This document shows, one piece after another, positions 8,495-16,722 of a stretch of 64,000 nt of DNA. Position 1 is the first letter of the stretch; the number at the start of each line of letters is the position of its first letter. The notes beneath the pieces were generated by a model, which did no database searches, was not told the DNA's origin, and saw only the letters and a list, made by a program, of their open reading frames with translations. Position numbers and translations under genes: made by a program. Origin of the DNA: Flagellimonas sediminis (GTDB lineage: Bacteria; Bacteroidota; Bacteroidia; Flavobacteriales; Flavobacteriaceae); the NCBI RefSeq assembly GCF_010500845.1, contig NZ_JAAAMI010000002.1, positions 124,001 to 188,000 of the forward strand. Direction: 5' to 3'.

Positions 8495-9349
8495 ATGATT
8501 AACTTCAACGGTGTACTTTTTCCAAACGACAAAGAGCTACTAACAGGCAATAATAGAGGGCTGAAGTTTGGTGATGCCCTTTTTGAAACGCTACGTTTTG
8601 TAAATGGAACCCTCTTTTTTTGGGAAGACCACTATTTTAGATTGATGGCTTCCATGCGCATTCTCCGTATGGAAATCCCCATGGCGTTTACCTTGGAGTA
8701 TCTGGAGGAGGAAATCATGAAAACGGTGGCCGCCAATAAAAGCGAATCTGGCGCTGTCAGGGTTCGGTTGACCGTTTTCCGAAACGATGGTGGATGGTAC
8801 GCACCGACAACCAATGAAGTATCCTTTGTAATTGAAACTTCTGTTTTGGAGTCTCCCTTTTATCTTCTTCAGGAGGGTAATTATGAGGTGGAACTTTTTA
8901 AGGATTTTTATGTGAACAAGGATATGTTATCCAATTTGAAGACTACAAACAAGGCCTTGAACGTGGTCGCTAGCGTGTTCGCTCAGGAAAATGGGTATGC
9001 CAATTGTCTGTTGGTGAATACCGATAAGCAAGTTGTGGAGGCCATAAACGGGAATCTATTTGTGGTCAATGGCAATCAAATCAAGACAGCTCCTTTGTCC
9101 GATGGTTGTTTGGATGGCATCATCCGTAAAAAATTGATGGAAATTATTTCCGCTAGCGAGGATTTGGAACTGTTGGAAGCATCCGTTTCGCCATTTGAGC
9201 TGCAAAAAGCAGATGAATTGTTCCTCACCAACAGCATTAAGGGCATACAACCCATCAGTAGGTACCGAAAAAAGGAATTCGGTTGTGAAGTGGCCAAAAG
9301 TCTGGTAGGAAAACTCAATGCCAAGGCCCGATTGGCACAAACTAGTTAA
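8495..9349 (+). CDS. Class IV PLP-dependent aminotransferase (BCAT/PabC family)
   Basis: A 284-residue fold-type IV PLP enzyme. The N-terminal NNRGLKFGDALFETLR is the family signature around the substrate pocket, the PLP-binding lysine is Lys149 in LKTTNKAL, and the C-terminal half has VEAINGNLFVV and the phosphate-cup segment NSIKGIQPI. It could be 4-amino-4-deoxychorismate lyase or a branched-chain or D-amino-acid aminotransferase; the motifs do not separate these. The ATG follows directly on a terminator-like T-run with no room for a ribosome-binding site, so the mRNA may be nearly leaderless or may start inside the hairpin. Its 3' end overlaps the convergent YqgE gene by 8 bp. Confidence 0.85.
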   Translation: MINFNGVLFPNDKELLTGNNRGLKFGDALFETLRFVNGTLFFWEDHYFRLMASMRILRMEIPMAFTLEYLEEEIMKTVAANKSESGAVRVRLTVFRNDGGWYAPTTNEVSFVIETSVLESPFYLLQEGNYEVELFKDFYVNKDMLSNLKTTNKALNVVASVFAQENGYANCLLVNTDKQVVEAINGNLFVVNGNQIKTAPLSDGCLDGIIRKKLMEIISASEDLELLEASVSPFELQKADELFLTNSIKGIQPISRYRKKEFGCEVAKSLVGKLNAKARLAQTS

Positions 9350-9908
9350 GGGAGGGATTTTCAGGAGCGTTGGACCATAAAAGATAATCACCACCAAGTT
9401 CCACCATTTTCTCCTTCCAGAAAGCAATGGAGGATTTTTCCAGAATGCCGCTCTCGTACTCGTTTTGGACCACAACCCAGGACCTGGAAGAAAGTTCCTG
9501 GTCCAGTTGCTGCGAACCCCAACCGGAATATCCCAAAAAGAAACGGATGTCCTGTTCTGTAATGATTTCTTTGTTAATGAGCTCCACGGTTGTTTCAAAA
9601 TCACCTCCCCAAAAGATACCATCGGAAATTTCCACGCTGTTCTCAATAAGATGAGGCACTTTATGAATGAAATAAAGGTTGTCCTGCTCCACAGGACCCC
9701 CATTGAAAACTTGAAATGGTATTTTGATTTCGGTGACCAGATCACAGATATTGTAATCCAAAGGTTTGTTCAAGATAAACCCAACGGAACCCTCTTGATT
9801 GTGTTCCGCCAAAAGCACCACAGATCGGTTGAAGGAAACGTCACCGGTAAGCGAAGGTTCCGCAACAAGCAATTTCCCCTTTTTTGGCTTAAGGCTCACC
9901 ATTTTCAT
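9342..9908 (-). CDS. YqgE/AlgH family protein (DUF179)
   Basis: A protein of about 188 residues. The typical opening is KGKLLVAEPSL with GDVSFNRSVVLLAEH, followed by GSVGFILNKPL, the glycine-rich FNGGPVEQD and FLGYSGWGSQQLDQE, all hallmarks of the family. AlgH/YqgE proteins are widespread and of uncertain biochemical role. The open frame extends to a TTG at 9962, but that extension is not family-like. I prefer ATG 9908 (MKMVSLKP), which has an AGGA 6 nt upstream; ATG 9902 is also possible. HU lies upstream with its own terminator between them, so this gene is probably transcribed alone. The 3' end overlaps the aminotransferase gene on the other strand. Confidence 0.9.
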   Translation of the reverse strand: MKMVSLKPKKGKLLVAEPSLTGDVSFNRSVVLLAEHNQEGSVGFILNKPLDYNICDLVTEIKIPFQVFNGGPVEQDNLYFIHKVPHLIENSVEISDGIFWGGDFETTVELINKEIITEQDIRFFLGYSGWGSQQLDQELSSRSWVVVQNEYESGILEKSSIAFWKEKMVELGGDYLLWSNAPENPSLN

Positions 9909-9975
9909 AAGGATTCCTGTCTTTAAATTTAACTTAATATACAACATTTCCAAAAAAACCAAAACCCTATAAATG

Positions 9976-10002
9976 AAAAAAGCACTTCTTTGGAAGTGCT
10001 TT
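9976..10002 (-). terminator. Terminator of the HU gene
   Basis: AAAGCACTTC (9979-9988) and GAAGTGCTTT (9993-10002) form a perfect 10-bp stem with a 4-nt loop. On the minus strand it ends in six U (9981-9976). It is about 20 bp past the HU stop. Confidence 0.85.
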
Positions 10003-10024
10003 CATATATTCTTAAAATAATTGA

Positions 10025-10297
10025 TTAGTTAACTGCACCGCTCAATTCAGCACCTGCTTTGAACTTTACAACGTTCTTGGCAGAAATCTTGATGGTCTTA
10101 CCAGTCTGAGGGTTTCTACCTTCTCTGGCACTTCTTTTGGAAACTGACCAAGAACCAAAACCTACCAAGGAAACCCTGTTTCCTTTTTTAAGTGATCCCT
10201 CTACATTTCCCAAGAAAGATTCCAATGCTTTTTTTGCTGCTGCCTTAGTGATGCCAGCATCAGCTGCCATAGCATCGATTAATTCTGTTTTGTTCAT
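10025..10297 (-). CDS. HU-family nucleoid DNA-binding protein
   Basis: A 90-residue histone-like protein of exactly the usual length. The N-terminal helices (MNKTELIDAMAADAGITKAA) dimerise. GFGSWSVSKRSAREGRNPQTG is the HU signature, with the DNA-inserting Pro in the RNPQTG tip of the beta arm. It bends and compacts DNA. It is monocistronic, with a consensus promoter 45 bp upstream of the start and a strong terminator downstream. A pair of identical 11-bp boxes exactly 20 bp apart lies just upstream of the promoter and may regulate it. Confidence 0.97.
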   Translation of the reverse strand: MNKTELIDAMAADAGITKAAAKKALESFLGNVEGSLKKGNRVSLVGFGSWSVSKRSAREGRNPQTGKTIKISAKNVVKFKAGAELSGAVN

Positions 10298-10341
10298 AAT
10301 GGAATTAAATTAATTGTTGTTAAAATAATTTTAATGCTGAA

Positions 10342-10371
10342 CAAATTTATACGGATTTGCCAGTAACACAA
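10342..10371 (-). promoter_or_regulatory. Promoter of the HU gene
   Basis: On the minus strand TTG (10371-10369) and TAAATTTG (10349-10342) are separated by 19 nt, matching the Bacteroidota consensus. The expected transcript start leaves a leader of about 35-40 nt before the HU ATG at 10297. Confidence 0.75.
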
Positions 10372-10395
10372 GTAAAACCTAGTGAAATCGGGCTT

Positions 10396-10426
10396 TTTGT
10401 TGATAACTTCAAACGTTTGTTGATAA
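10396..10426. repeat. Paired TTTGTTGATAA boxes, 20-bp period
   Basis: TTTGTTGATAA occurs at 10396-10406 and again at 10416-10426, a spacing of two DNA turns. The core TGTTGATAA is the complement of TTATCAACA, one change from the DnaA-box consensus TTATNCACA. It lies 25-55 bp upstream of the HU -33 element, between HU and fmt. Confidence 0.5.
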
Positions 10427-10473
10427 AGTCGGAAAAAAATGACAAGGTATTGCCAGCCCACTCATAGCAAGGC

Positions 10474-11436
10474 TTAGCGAAGATAGGCACCTTCCTCCAA
10501 CTTTAATCCGTTCAAAACCTCGTTCACTTTCATCCTGCGTTTACCGGGTAGTTGTAATTCCAAAAGCATGATGAAGCCATTTTTGACAGCCACTTTGATG
10601 GATTTTTTGTCCACTACCAGTGTTCCAACGTTATAGTTGTGGTTCCCGTTTTCCATTTGAGCGGCAAATATTTTAATAGGTTCCTCCTTGTCCCCTTGGA
10701 TCAAGGTGGTCCATGCACCTGGGTAAGGACTTAGGCCGCGAATATGGTCATAAATAGCCTTAATGGGGATATTCCAGTTGATCTCGCAGGTTTCCTTATG
10801 TATTTTTGGCGCCGGTTTTAGATCATCGCTTTCCTTTTGTGCTTTAAGCTCTACGGAACCTTTCTCAATTAGTTTACAGGTTTCCACCACTAATTTGGCT
10901 CCTGTTTCCATCAACCTATCATGTAGGTCGCCTACATTGTCCTCTAGAAATATTTTTTCCGTTCGCTGAAGGATGATGTTCCCGGTATCTATTTTTTCAT
11001 CTATAAAAAAGGTAGTGACCCCTGTTTCTGTTTCCCCATTGATGATGGCCCAATTGATAGGGGCCGCCCCTCGATATTGGGGAAGGAGGGAGGCATGGAG
11101 GTTAAAAGTGCCATATTCGGGTATTTGCCAAACTTCTTTGGGCAACATTCTAAATGCGACCACTACCTGAAGGTCGGGTCGCAGGGCTTCCAATTCCTCT
11201 AAGAAATCCTGGTCCTTAAGGTTGGTAGGCTGCAACACTTTTAAATGCTGCTGTCGGGCAAACTGTTTTACCGCGGATTCCTGAAGTTTTTGTCCACGCC
11301 CTGCTGGGCGGTCCGGTGCCGTGATTACTCCGACCACTTTTAGGCCAGCTTCCAAAATATGTTTTAGACTGCCAACCGCAAAGTCTGGGGTTCCCATAAA
11401 CACAATTCGTAGCGGACTATTTTTTGATGTATTCAT
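10474..11436 (-). CDS. fmt: Methionyl-tRNA formyltransferase
   Basis: A 320-residue enzyme that formylates initiator Met-tRNA with 10-formyl-tetrahydrofolate. The N-terminal Rossmann-like formyltransferase domain opens with RIVFMGTPDFAV and has the catalytic/folate segment NLHASLLPQYRG (about 112-123) with the usual Asn and His. The C-terminal domain (about 210-320) binds tRNA. Length is normal. The start at 11436 overlaps the end of recQ by 20 nt, so the two are probably co-transcribed and coupled. No deformylase gene is adjacent. The 176 bp after its stop contain only the HU control region. Confidence 0.96.
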   Translation of the reverse strand: MNTSKNSPLRIVFMGTPDFAVGSLKHILEAGLKVVGVITAPDRPAGRGQKLQESAVKQFARQQHLKVLQPTNLKDQDFLEELEALRPDLQVVVAFRMLPKEVWQIPEYGTFNLHASLLPQYRGAAPINWAIINGETETGVTTFFIDEKIDTGNIILQRTEKIFLEDNVGDLHDRLMETGAKLVVETCKLIEKGSVELKAQKESDDLKPAPKIHKETCEINWNIPIKAIYDHIRGLSPYPGAWTTLIQGDKEEPIKIFAAQMENGNHNYNVGTLVVDKKSIKVAVKNGFIMLLELQLPGKRRMKVNEVLNGLKLEEGAYLR

Positions 11437-13309
11437 TCCTGAAATTTAGAGCGATCGCTTCATCCTCGAGCAATCCCTGTAGGGTTTTTAAAAGTTCCTT
11501 CTCATCGGCCCCTGTAATCTTTTCCAATTGTCTGGAGGTGTGCGGGGCAAGTGTCAGGAGTTCCAAAATTTTTTCTCCCAGGTTAAGATGGGATGCCTTT
11601 TTGGAATTCTTGGTGCAAATATCGCATGTACCGCATTTTTCCACTGATTTTTCACCAAAATAATGCATCAGATAAATACTGCGGCATTGGGTTGTATTAT
11701 CCACATACCCAAGCATGGCTGCCATATTACTCTGTTTGATATTGTTGAAGTCCTTTATTTTTTTGGCAAAAGGGTTGATCGTGTGGTCATCTTCCCTAGG
11801 AGCCAAAAATGTAATTTCAAGATCACTGGTGCTATGTTGGTATTCAACCATGCCATCTTCCATCAACTGAACCAAAAGCTTTTTTAGTTTGCCTTCGCCA
11901 ATTCCTGTTTTTTTTGATAATAAGTGAAGGTCAATTTTGGTATCGTAGTCCGTAATACCACCATACGTTCGTAAAATGGTCTGTATAATAGGGGCAGCGG
12001 TGCGGTTTCGATCTAAATATTCAAAGATAGCTGTTTTGGAGGCCACAAATTTGAGGATGTTCTTTTCCTTGAAATTCTCCGAAATGGTCAGCACGGAGTT
12101 CTGGTCCAACGTACGCAATGCATTGAAGGCCAGATTGGGTTCCAGTTCATACCGTTTACAAAACTCATTGAATTGGAGGGATAACGGTTCCTCTACCCAT
12201 TCGCCATATGAGATCTGGAAGTAGTTGTTCAAGTTGGAGTAGATTTTTTTTACGAAGGACACATCGGGTAATGAGGACAAAAATTGTTGTTCCGCACGCT
12301 GTTTGTCTTCCATGGATGTCAACATTATTGCTATGGAAGGTTGGCCATCCCTTCCGGCTCTTCCGGCCTCTTGGTAATAGCTTTCCAAACTATCCGGAAT
12401 TTGATAATGGATGACCAAACGCACATCGGGTTTGTCCACTCCCATCCCAAAGGCATTGGTGGCCACAATGATGCGAATATCCCCGTTCAACCAAAGATTG
12501 AGTTTTTCCGACTTTTCGGATTTGGTCATTCCCCCGTGAAAAAAAGTGGCCGAAAATCCATTCTCGTTCAAAAACTTGGAAATGGAAACGGACATTTTTC
12601 GGGAGCGTACATAAACAATGGTGCTTCCTGAAATCTTGCCCACATATTTTTTGAGTTGAAACAGCTTGTCTTCGGTGCGTTTAGCCCGAAAGATAATATT
12701 GGGGCGAGTGAAGGAGTCCTTGAAAATAAGGGCATTATCCAGTTTCAGGTTCTCCAGAATATCATCAACGACCCTTGGAGTTGCTGTTGCTGTAAGGGCA
12801 ATCATGGGAATGTTCGGCAATAATTCCCTCAGAATGGAACAACTTAAATAGGCCGGTCTAAAATCGTTGCCCCATTGGGAGATACAATGTGCCTCATCTA
12901 TGGCGATCAGGTTCACGTCCATTTCCTGGATTCGCTCCTGAACCAAACTTTGTTGTAACCTTTCGGGTGATAGGTATAGAAATTTATAGTTGCCGAACAG
13001 GCAATTGTCCAAAAGGTCATTAAGTTCCCCAAAAGGGATGCCCCCCGTCAATGCAATGGCCTTAACTCCTTTCCTTTTTAATTGTGCCACCTGGTCCTGG
13101 ATTAACGCCACTAAAGGAGAAACCACAATACAGAGCCCTTCTTTGGCCATGGCGGGCACCTGATAACAAATGGATTTACCTCCTCCTGTCGGCATCAAGG
13201 CCAACACATCCTTTCCAGAAAGAACGGAGTCAATGATAGTTTGCTGGGAACCCCTAAAGTTGTTGTGGCCCCAGTATTCCTGTAAAATGACTTTGGTATC
13301 TTTTTGCAC
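11417..13309 (-). CDS. recQ: RecQ family ATP-dependent DNA helicase
   Basis: A 630-residue SF2 DNA helicase acting in recombination and fork repair. Walker A is PTGGGKS (40-46) and the DEAH box is AIDEAHC (138-141); the aromatic-rich loop QWGNDFRP follows. Motif VI is QEAGRAGRDGQ. The RQC zinc site is visible in CRSIYLMHYFG...CGTCDIC (about 540-570). After it only a short winged-helix-like tail of about 45 residues remains, so the usual HRDC domain of E. coli RecQ seems absent. The start codon is GTG at 13309, sharing a base with the TAG of the upstream NTPase (TAGTG). It is the middle gene of an NTPase-recQ-fmt operon. Confidence 0.95.
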   Translation of the reverse strand: MQKDTKVILQEYWGHNNFRGSQQTIIDSVLSGKDVLALMPTGGGKSICYQVPAMAKEGLCIVVSPLVALIQDQVAQLKRKGVKAIALTGGIPFGELNDLLDNCLFGNYKFLYLSPERLQQSLVQERIQEMDVNLIAIDEAHCISQWGNDFRPAYLSCSILRELLPNIPMIALTATATPRVVDDILENLKLDNALIFKDSFTRPNIIFRAKRTEDKLFQLKKYVGKISGSTIVYVRSRKMSVSISKFLNENGFSATFFHGGMTKSEKSEKLNLWLNGDIRIIVATNAFGMGVDKPDVRLVIHYQIPDSLESYYQEAGRAGRDGQPSIAIMLTSMEDKQRAEQQFLSSLPDVSFVKKIYSNLNNYFQISYGEWVEEPLSLQFNEFCKRYELEPNLAFNALRTLDQNSVLTISENFKEKNILKFVASKTAIFEYLDRNRTAAPIIQTILRTYGGITDYDTKIDLHLLSKKTGIGEGKLKKLLVQLMEDGMVEYQHSTSDLEITFLAPREDDHTINPFAKKIKDFNNIKQSNMAAMLGYVDNTTQCRSIYLMHYFGEKSVEKCGTCDICTKNSKKASHLNLGEKILELLTLAPHTSRQLEKITGADEKELLKTLQGLLEDEAIALNFRNEYIKK

Positions 13310-13878
13310 TAAATGTTTTTAAGTATTTCCAAAATAAAATCAATCCGCTTGTGGACTTCATCTTTTGGCACTTCAATGGGGTCATAGCCAAATTGGGAGT
13401 AGGTGGCCATCAAGGCCAAATGTATTTTTTCTGCTTCTTCAAAAGACTCCAGTCTTTCGTTGTCCGAAATATAAATTTCTTTCCATGGTGGAACAATGAA
13501 CACGGAATCGTAGCGATGAATCTCGCAGTACGCCATAAATTCTTCGTCATAAGCCTGTCCAAAGAAATCCATATAGGCCAATACATCAGGAATACCACGA
13601 TCAAAAAAACTGATGGGCACATTGGTCTTCAGTGATTGCTTGTAATGGGCCGTTCTACCAAGTAGTAGATCCATGTTGAACTGATGGGCATCTTCCACAA
13701 AAACCAAGGGATTGCTCACAAAATCATTGGAATTTCCCTCTTTCTTGGCTTTGGAGGTCATGTCGCGAATGATTTCGTGGAAGCAATGGAATCCCTTTTG
13801 CTCCAATCCGTTTACGATGGAAGTCTTTCCGGTTCCCGGTGCACCAGTGATTACAACCTTGTTCTTGCCCAAGCGCAA
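13309..13878 (-). CDS. Small P-loop NTPase (AAA_28-like)
   Basis: About 189 residues. Walker A is TGAPGTGKTS near the N-terminus, a Walker B-like hydrophobic stretch VPISFFDRGIPDVLAY follows in the middle, and a C-terminal LESFEEAEKIHLA and YDPIEVP pattern is typical of small AAA_28/NadR-like kinases of unknown substrate. The frame is open up to a GTG at 13977, but that adds a hydrophobic 33-residue tail that overlies the promoter of the divergent DUF493 gene. I therefore prefer a TTG start at 13878 (MRLGKNK), which fits the usual family length. It shares a base with recQ downstream. Confidence 0.8.
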   Translation of the reverse strand: MRLGKNKVVITGAPGTGKTSIVNGLEQKGFHCFHEIIRDMTSKAKKEGNSNDFVSNPLVFVEDAHQFNMDLLLGRTAHYKQSLKTNVPISFFDRGIPDVLAYMDFFGQAYDEEFMAYCEIHRYDSVFIVPPWKEIYISDNERLESFEEAEKIHLALMATYSQFGYDPIEVPKDEVHKRIDFILEILKNI

Positions 13879-13938
13879 TAATTTAAGGCTACAAAGTAAT
13901 GAAATAGCCCTAAGGAAAAAAAATTGTTGGGTAAACCC

Positions 13939-13946
13939 TATATTTG
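13939..13946 (+). promoter_or_regulatory. TATATTTG -7 box before the DUF493 gene
   Basis: TATATTTG, an exact TANNTTTG match, ends 14 bp before the ATG at 13961. No TTG is at the right distance upstream. It implies a very short leader. Confidence 0.5.
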
Positions 13947-13960
13947 TAAAAAATAAGGGC

Positions 13961-14248
13961 ATGGAGAAGGATAGCACGGATGAATTTTATGAAAGATTGA
14001 GGGAACAACTCTTGGAAAACACCGTATGGCCCTCTGATTATCTTTATAAATTTATTGTTCCTACCGATGAGGAGCGCATTGCCCAGATCCATGATATTTT
14101 TAACAATACAGGGGCAGTTATCGAGTCCAAGCAATCTAAAAAGGGAACTTACACCAGTCTTTCCATCACAGTGAACTTGAAGGATCCCGATGAAGTGATC
14201 GCCAAATATAAAGAAGTGGCTATCGTGGAAGGCGTAATTTCCTTATAA
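13961..14248 (+). CDS. DUF493 (YbeD-like) family protein
   Basis: A 95-residue protein with a ferredoxin-like YbeD/DUF493 fold. The N-terminal helix (DEFYERLREQLLENT) is followed by WPSDYLYKFIVP, a helix with EERIAQIHDIF, and the strand pair KGTYTSLSITVNLKDPDEVIAKY, as in the family. A longer open frame starts at 13712 but only the part from ATG 13961 is family-like, and a promoter box lies just before that ATG. YbeD/DUF493 proteins resemble allosteric regulatory domains; the function is unknown. It is divergent from the NTPase-recQ-fmt operon and precedes DUF4290-murA by 83 bp. Confidence 0.85.
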   Translation: MEKDSTDEFYERLREQLLENTVWPSDYLYKFIVPTDEERIAQIHDIFNNTGAVIESKQSKKGTYTSLSITVNLKDPDEVIAKYKEVAIVEGVISL

Positions 14249-14331
14249 CGGGGGACTTTGCCATAATTTTATTATTTTGCGGACGTTATCGGATAGAGAC
14301 TTCCCATTATTAATTTTCTAAATATTTTAAA

Positions 14332-14979
14332 TTGAATTTAGTAGAAAACCTAGAGTACAATACTGAACGTCCAAAACTTTTCATTCCGGAATACGGCCGC
14401 CATTTTCAGAAGATGGTGGACCACGCTGTGGCCATTGCGGATCGTGAAGAGCGAAACAAGGAAGCCAAGGCCATTATCAGCGTGATGGGCAATCTTCAAC
14501 CACACCTTCGTGATGTGCCTGATTTTCAGCATAAATTATGGGATCAGTTGTTCATCATGGCCGATTTTAAACTGGATGTGGATTCCCCATTCCCCATAAC
14601 TTCAAAGGAAGTTTTACAACAGCGTCCAGAGCCATTGAAATACCCGCAAAACCATCCGAAATATCGTTTTTACGGAAACAATATCAAACGCATGATCGAT
14701 GTGGCCGTTAAATGGGAAAAAGGCGATATGCGTTCCGGATTGGAATATGCCATTGCCAACCACATGAAAAAATGTTATCTGACCTGGAACAAGGATACCG
14801 TGGAGGATACTGCCATTTTTGAGCATTTGAAGGATATGAGCGATGGACAGATCGATTTGGCAAGGGATGGCGAAAACTTGACAGAAAGTAATCAGTTCCT
14901 TAAAAACAGACAGGCCAAATCCAACAGAAACGGAACCAATAAAAAAGGGGGGCAGAGAAGCCGCAAGAAAAGATTTTAA
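14332..14979 (+). CDS. DUF4290 domain protein
   Basis: A 215-residue cytoplasmic protein made only by Bacteroidota, of unknown function. The start codon is TTG at 14332 (MNLVENLEYNTERPKL); no in-frame ATG precedes the conserved opening EYNTERPKLFIPEYGRH. It is largely helical, and the last about 30 residues are a basic, Asn-rich tail (NRQAKSNRNG, RSRKKRF) that could bind nucleic acid. It lies 15 bp upstream of murA and is almost certainly co-transcribed with it, a pairing common in this phylum, which hints at an envelope-related or translation-related housekeeping role. Function not known. Confidence 0.88.
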   Translation: MNLVENLEYNTERPKLFIPEYGRHFQKMVDHAVAIADREERNKEAKAIISVMGNLQPHLRDVPDFQHKLWDQLFIMADFKLDVDSPFPITSKEVLQQRPEPLKYPQNHPKYRFYGNNIKRMIDVAVKWEKGDMRSGLEYAIANHMKKCYLTWNKDTVEDTAIFEHLKDMSDGQIDLARDGENLTESNQFLKNRQAKSNRNGTNKKGGQRSRKKRF

Positions 14980-14994
14980 ACGCCAAAGGAATAC

Positions 14995-16302
14995 ATGGGT
15001 ACATTTCGAATAGAGGGTGGTCATCAATTACACGGTGAAATAACCCCACAAGGAGCAAAAAATGAAGCACTTCAAATTCTTTGCGCCGTATTGCTTTCCG
15101 AAGAAAAAATTACCATCAATAACATCCCGGACATTGTAGACGTCAATAAACTGATCGCCCTCTTGGAAGATCTTGGCGTTAAAATCCAGAAGAAAGGTAA
15201 GGGTTCCTATACCTTTATGGCCGATGATGTAAATCTTGATTATCTGCAATCGTCACAGTTTAAGGAAGATGGCAGGGCCCTTAGGGGATCGATCATGTTG
15301 GTTGGGCCACTGTTGGCTAGATTTGGAAAGGGATATATACCCAAACCTGGTGGCGATAAGATTGGACGGAGACGTTTGGATACCCATTTTGAAGGATTTA
15401 TAAAATTGGGGGCCAAGTTCCGATATAACAAAGAGGAGCATTTTTACGGAGTAGAAGCCCAAAAGCTGAAAGGCACTTACATGCTTTTGGACGAAGCCTC
15501 GGTAACTGGGACTGCCAATATTGTGATGGCCGCCGTGCTTGCCGAAGGTACCACCACTATCTACAATGCAGCTTGTGAACCATATCTACAGCAATTGTGC
15601 AAAATGTTGAACCGTATGGGTGCCAACATCACAGGAATCGGTTCCAACTTATTGACCATTGAAGGGGTTGATAAATTGGGAGGTACCGAACATACTATGT
15701 TGCCAGATATGATCGAGATCGGTTCTTGGATCGGATTGGCGGCCATGACCCAGAGCGAACTTACCATCAAAAATGTGAGTTGGAACGATCTGGGACAGAT
15801 TCCCACGGTATTCCGAAAGTTGGGGATTACCATCGAAAAGAAGGATGACGATATTTTTATACCCAAACACGATAAAGGATATCAAATTCAAAATTTTATA
15901 GATGGTTCCATTTTGACCATTGCCGATGCGCCATGGCCCGGATTGACCCCGGATCTGTTGAGTATCATTCTTGTTGTGGCTACCCAGGCCAAAGGCGAGG
16001 TGCTCATTCACCAGAAAATGTTCGAGAGCCGTTTGTTCTTCGTGGACAAACTCATTGATATGGGGGCCAAGATCATTCTTTGTGATCCACACAGAGCTAC
16101 TGTGATCGGTCACGACTTTAAATCAACATTAAAGGCCACCACCATGGTGTCGCCGGATATTAGGGCAGGAGTGAGCTTGTTGATCGCTGCGCTTTCGGCC
16201 AAAGGAACATCAACGATACATAATATCGAGCAAATTGATCGCGGTTACGAAAATATCGATGAACGCTTGAGAGCCATTGGGGCCAAAATCGTTCGGGTAT
16301 AA
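14995..16302 (+). CDS. murA: UDP-N-acetylglucosamine 1-carboxyvinyltransferase
   Basis: A 435-residue enzyme of normal length that transfers enolpyruvate from PEP to UDP-GlcNAc, the first committed step of peptidoglycan synthesis. The N-terminal substrate-binding residues are in GAKNEALQIL (Lys-Asn pair). The mobile active-site loop reads PGGDKIGRR: Asp121 replaces the Cys of E. coli (Cys115) that fosfomycin alkylates. Enzymes with Asp here, as in Mycobacterium and Chlamydia, are active but fosfomycin-resistant. The gene is 15 bp behind DUF4290. Its stop is directly followed by the stop of the convergent SRPBCC gene with no gap. Confidence 0.97.
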   Translation: MGTFRIEGGHQLHGEITPQGAKNEALQILCAVLLSEEKITINNIPDIVDVNKLIALLEDLGVKIQKKGKGSYTFMADDVNLDYLQSSQFKEDGRALRGSIMLVGPLLARFGKGYIPKPGGDKIGRRRLDTHFEGFIKLGAKFRYNKEEHFYGVEAQKLKGTYMLLDEASVTGTANIVMAAVLAEGTTTIYNAACEPYLQQLCKMLNRMGANITGIGSNLLTIEGVDKLGGTEHTMLPDMIEIGSWIGLAAMTQSELTIKNVSWNDLGQIPTVFRKLGITIEKKDDDIFIPKHDKGYQIQNFIDGSILTIADAPWPGLTPDLLSIILVVATQAKGEVLIHQKMFESRLFFVDKLIDMGAKIILCDPHRATVIGHDFKSTLKATTMVSPDIRAGVSLLIAALSAKGTSTIHNIEQIDRGYENIDERLRAIGAKIVRV

Positions 16303-16713
16303 CTAATTGGATTCCGTGTATCGGGCATAGTTGTCCAAAATGGCTTGCCAGCCATTTTTCTGAAGTTCCAAGGAATTTTGATCTTCAGTGTCGAAGATGA
16401 CTTTTACATGGGTGGATTCATCTTCGGGTTGAAACAATATTTCTACTTTTCTGCCATCTTCTAGCACATAACCGATTTTCTTGTGGGTTTCCACATCGGT
16501 GTAAGTGGCTTCAAAATCGAAACCGAAACTACCATCCTTGGCTTCCATACGGGCTTTGTATTTACCACCGACCCGAAGGTCGTTTTCAGCAGTTGGACAA
16601 TGCCAAGCGGAATCGGCGAAATTCCATTGGGTAATATGTTCAGGTAGTGTGTAGTAATCCCAAGCTTTTTCGGTTGGGGCTGCAACAAGGGTTTCAATTG
16701 TGATGGATTGCAT
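16303..16713 (-). CDS. SRPBCC (AHSA1-like) protein 3 of 3
   Basis: A 136-residue helix-grip protein. It opens with ITIETLVAAPTEKAWDYYTLPEHITQWNFA, the usual first strand and helices, has the GGKYKARMEAKDGSFGFDFEATY strand pair, and ends in NGWQAILDNYARY, the long C-terminal helix. It belongs to the AHSA1/START superfamily that binds hydrophobic ligands. It is the last gene of the ArsR-SRPBCC-SRPBCC-SRPBCC operon, 9 bp after the second one. The three copies are clearly diverged from each other, so this is an old duplication. Ligand unknown. Confidence 0.88.
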   Translation of the reverse strand: MQSITIETLVAAPTEKAWDYYTLPEHITQWNFADSAWHCPTAENDLRVGGKYKARMEAKDGSFGFDFEATYTDVETHKKIGYVLEDGRKVEILFQPEDESTHVKVIFDTEDQNSLELQKNGWQAILDNYARYTESN

Positions 16714-16722
16714 GGTACTGTG

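Noticed and set aside
9465..9926. 153-codon plus-strand frame opposite YqgE
   Set aside because: It lies wholly within a well-recognised gene on the other strand and has no recognisable motif.
10396..10426. Origin of replication
   Set aside because: Only two imperfect DnaA-like boxes and no AT-rich unwinding region or dnaA/dnaN genes nearby.
13712..13960. Upstream extension of the DUF493 frame
   Set aside because: The translated part is antisense to the NTPase Walker A region and has no family similarity; the promoter box precedes ATG 13961.
13879..13977. N-terminal extension of the P-loop NTPase frame starting at a GTG
   Set aside because: It is a hydrophobic run unlike the family and overlies the -7 box of the divergent DUF493 gene; a TTG at 13878 gives the normal length.
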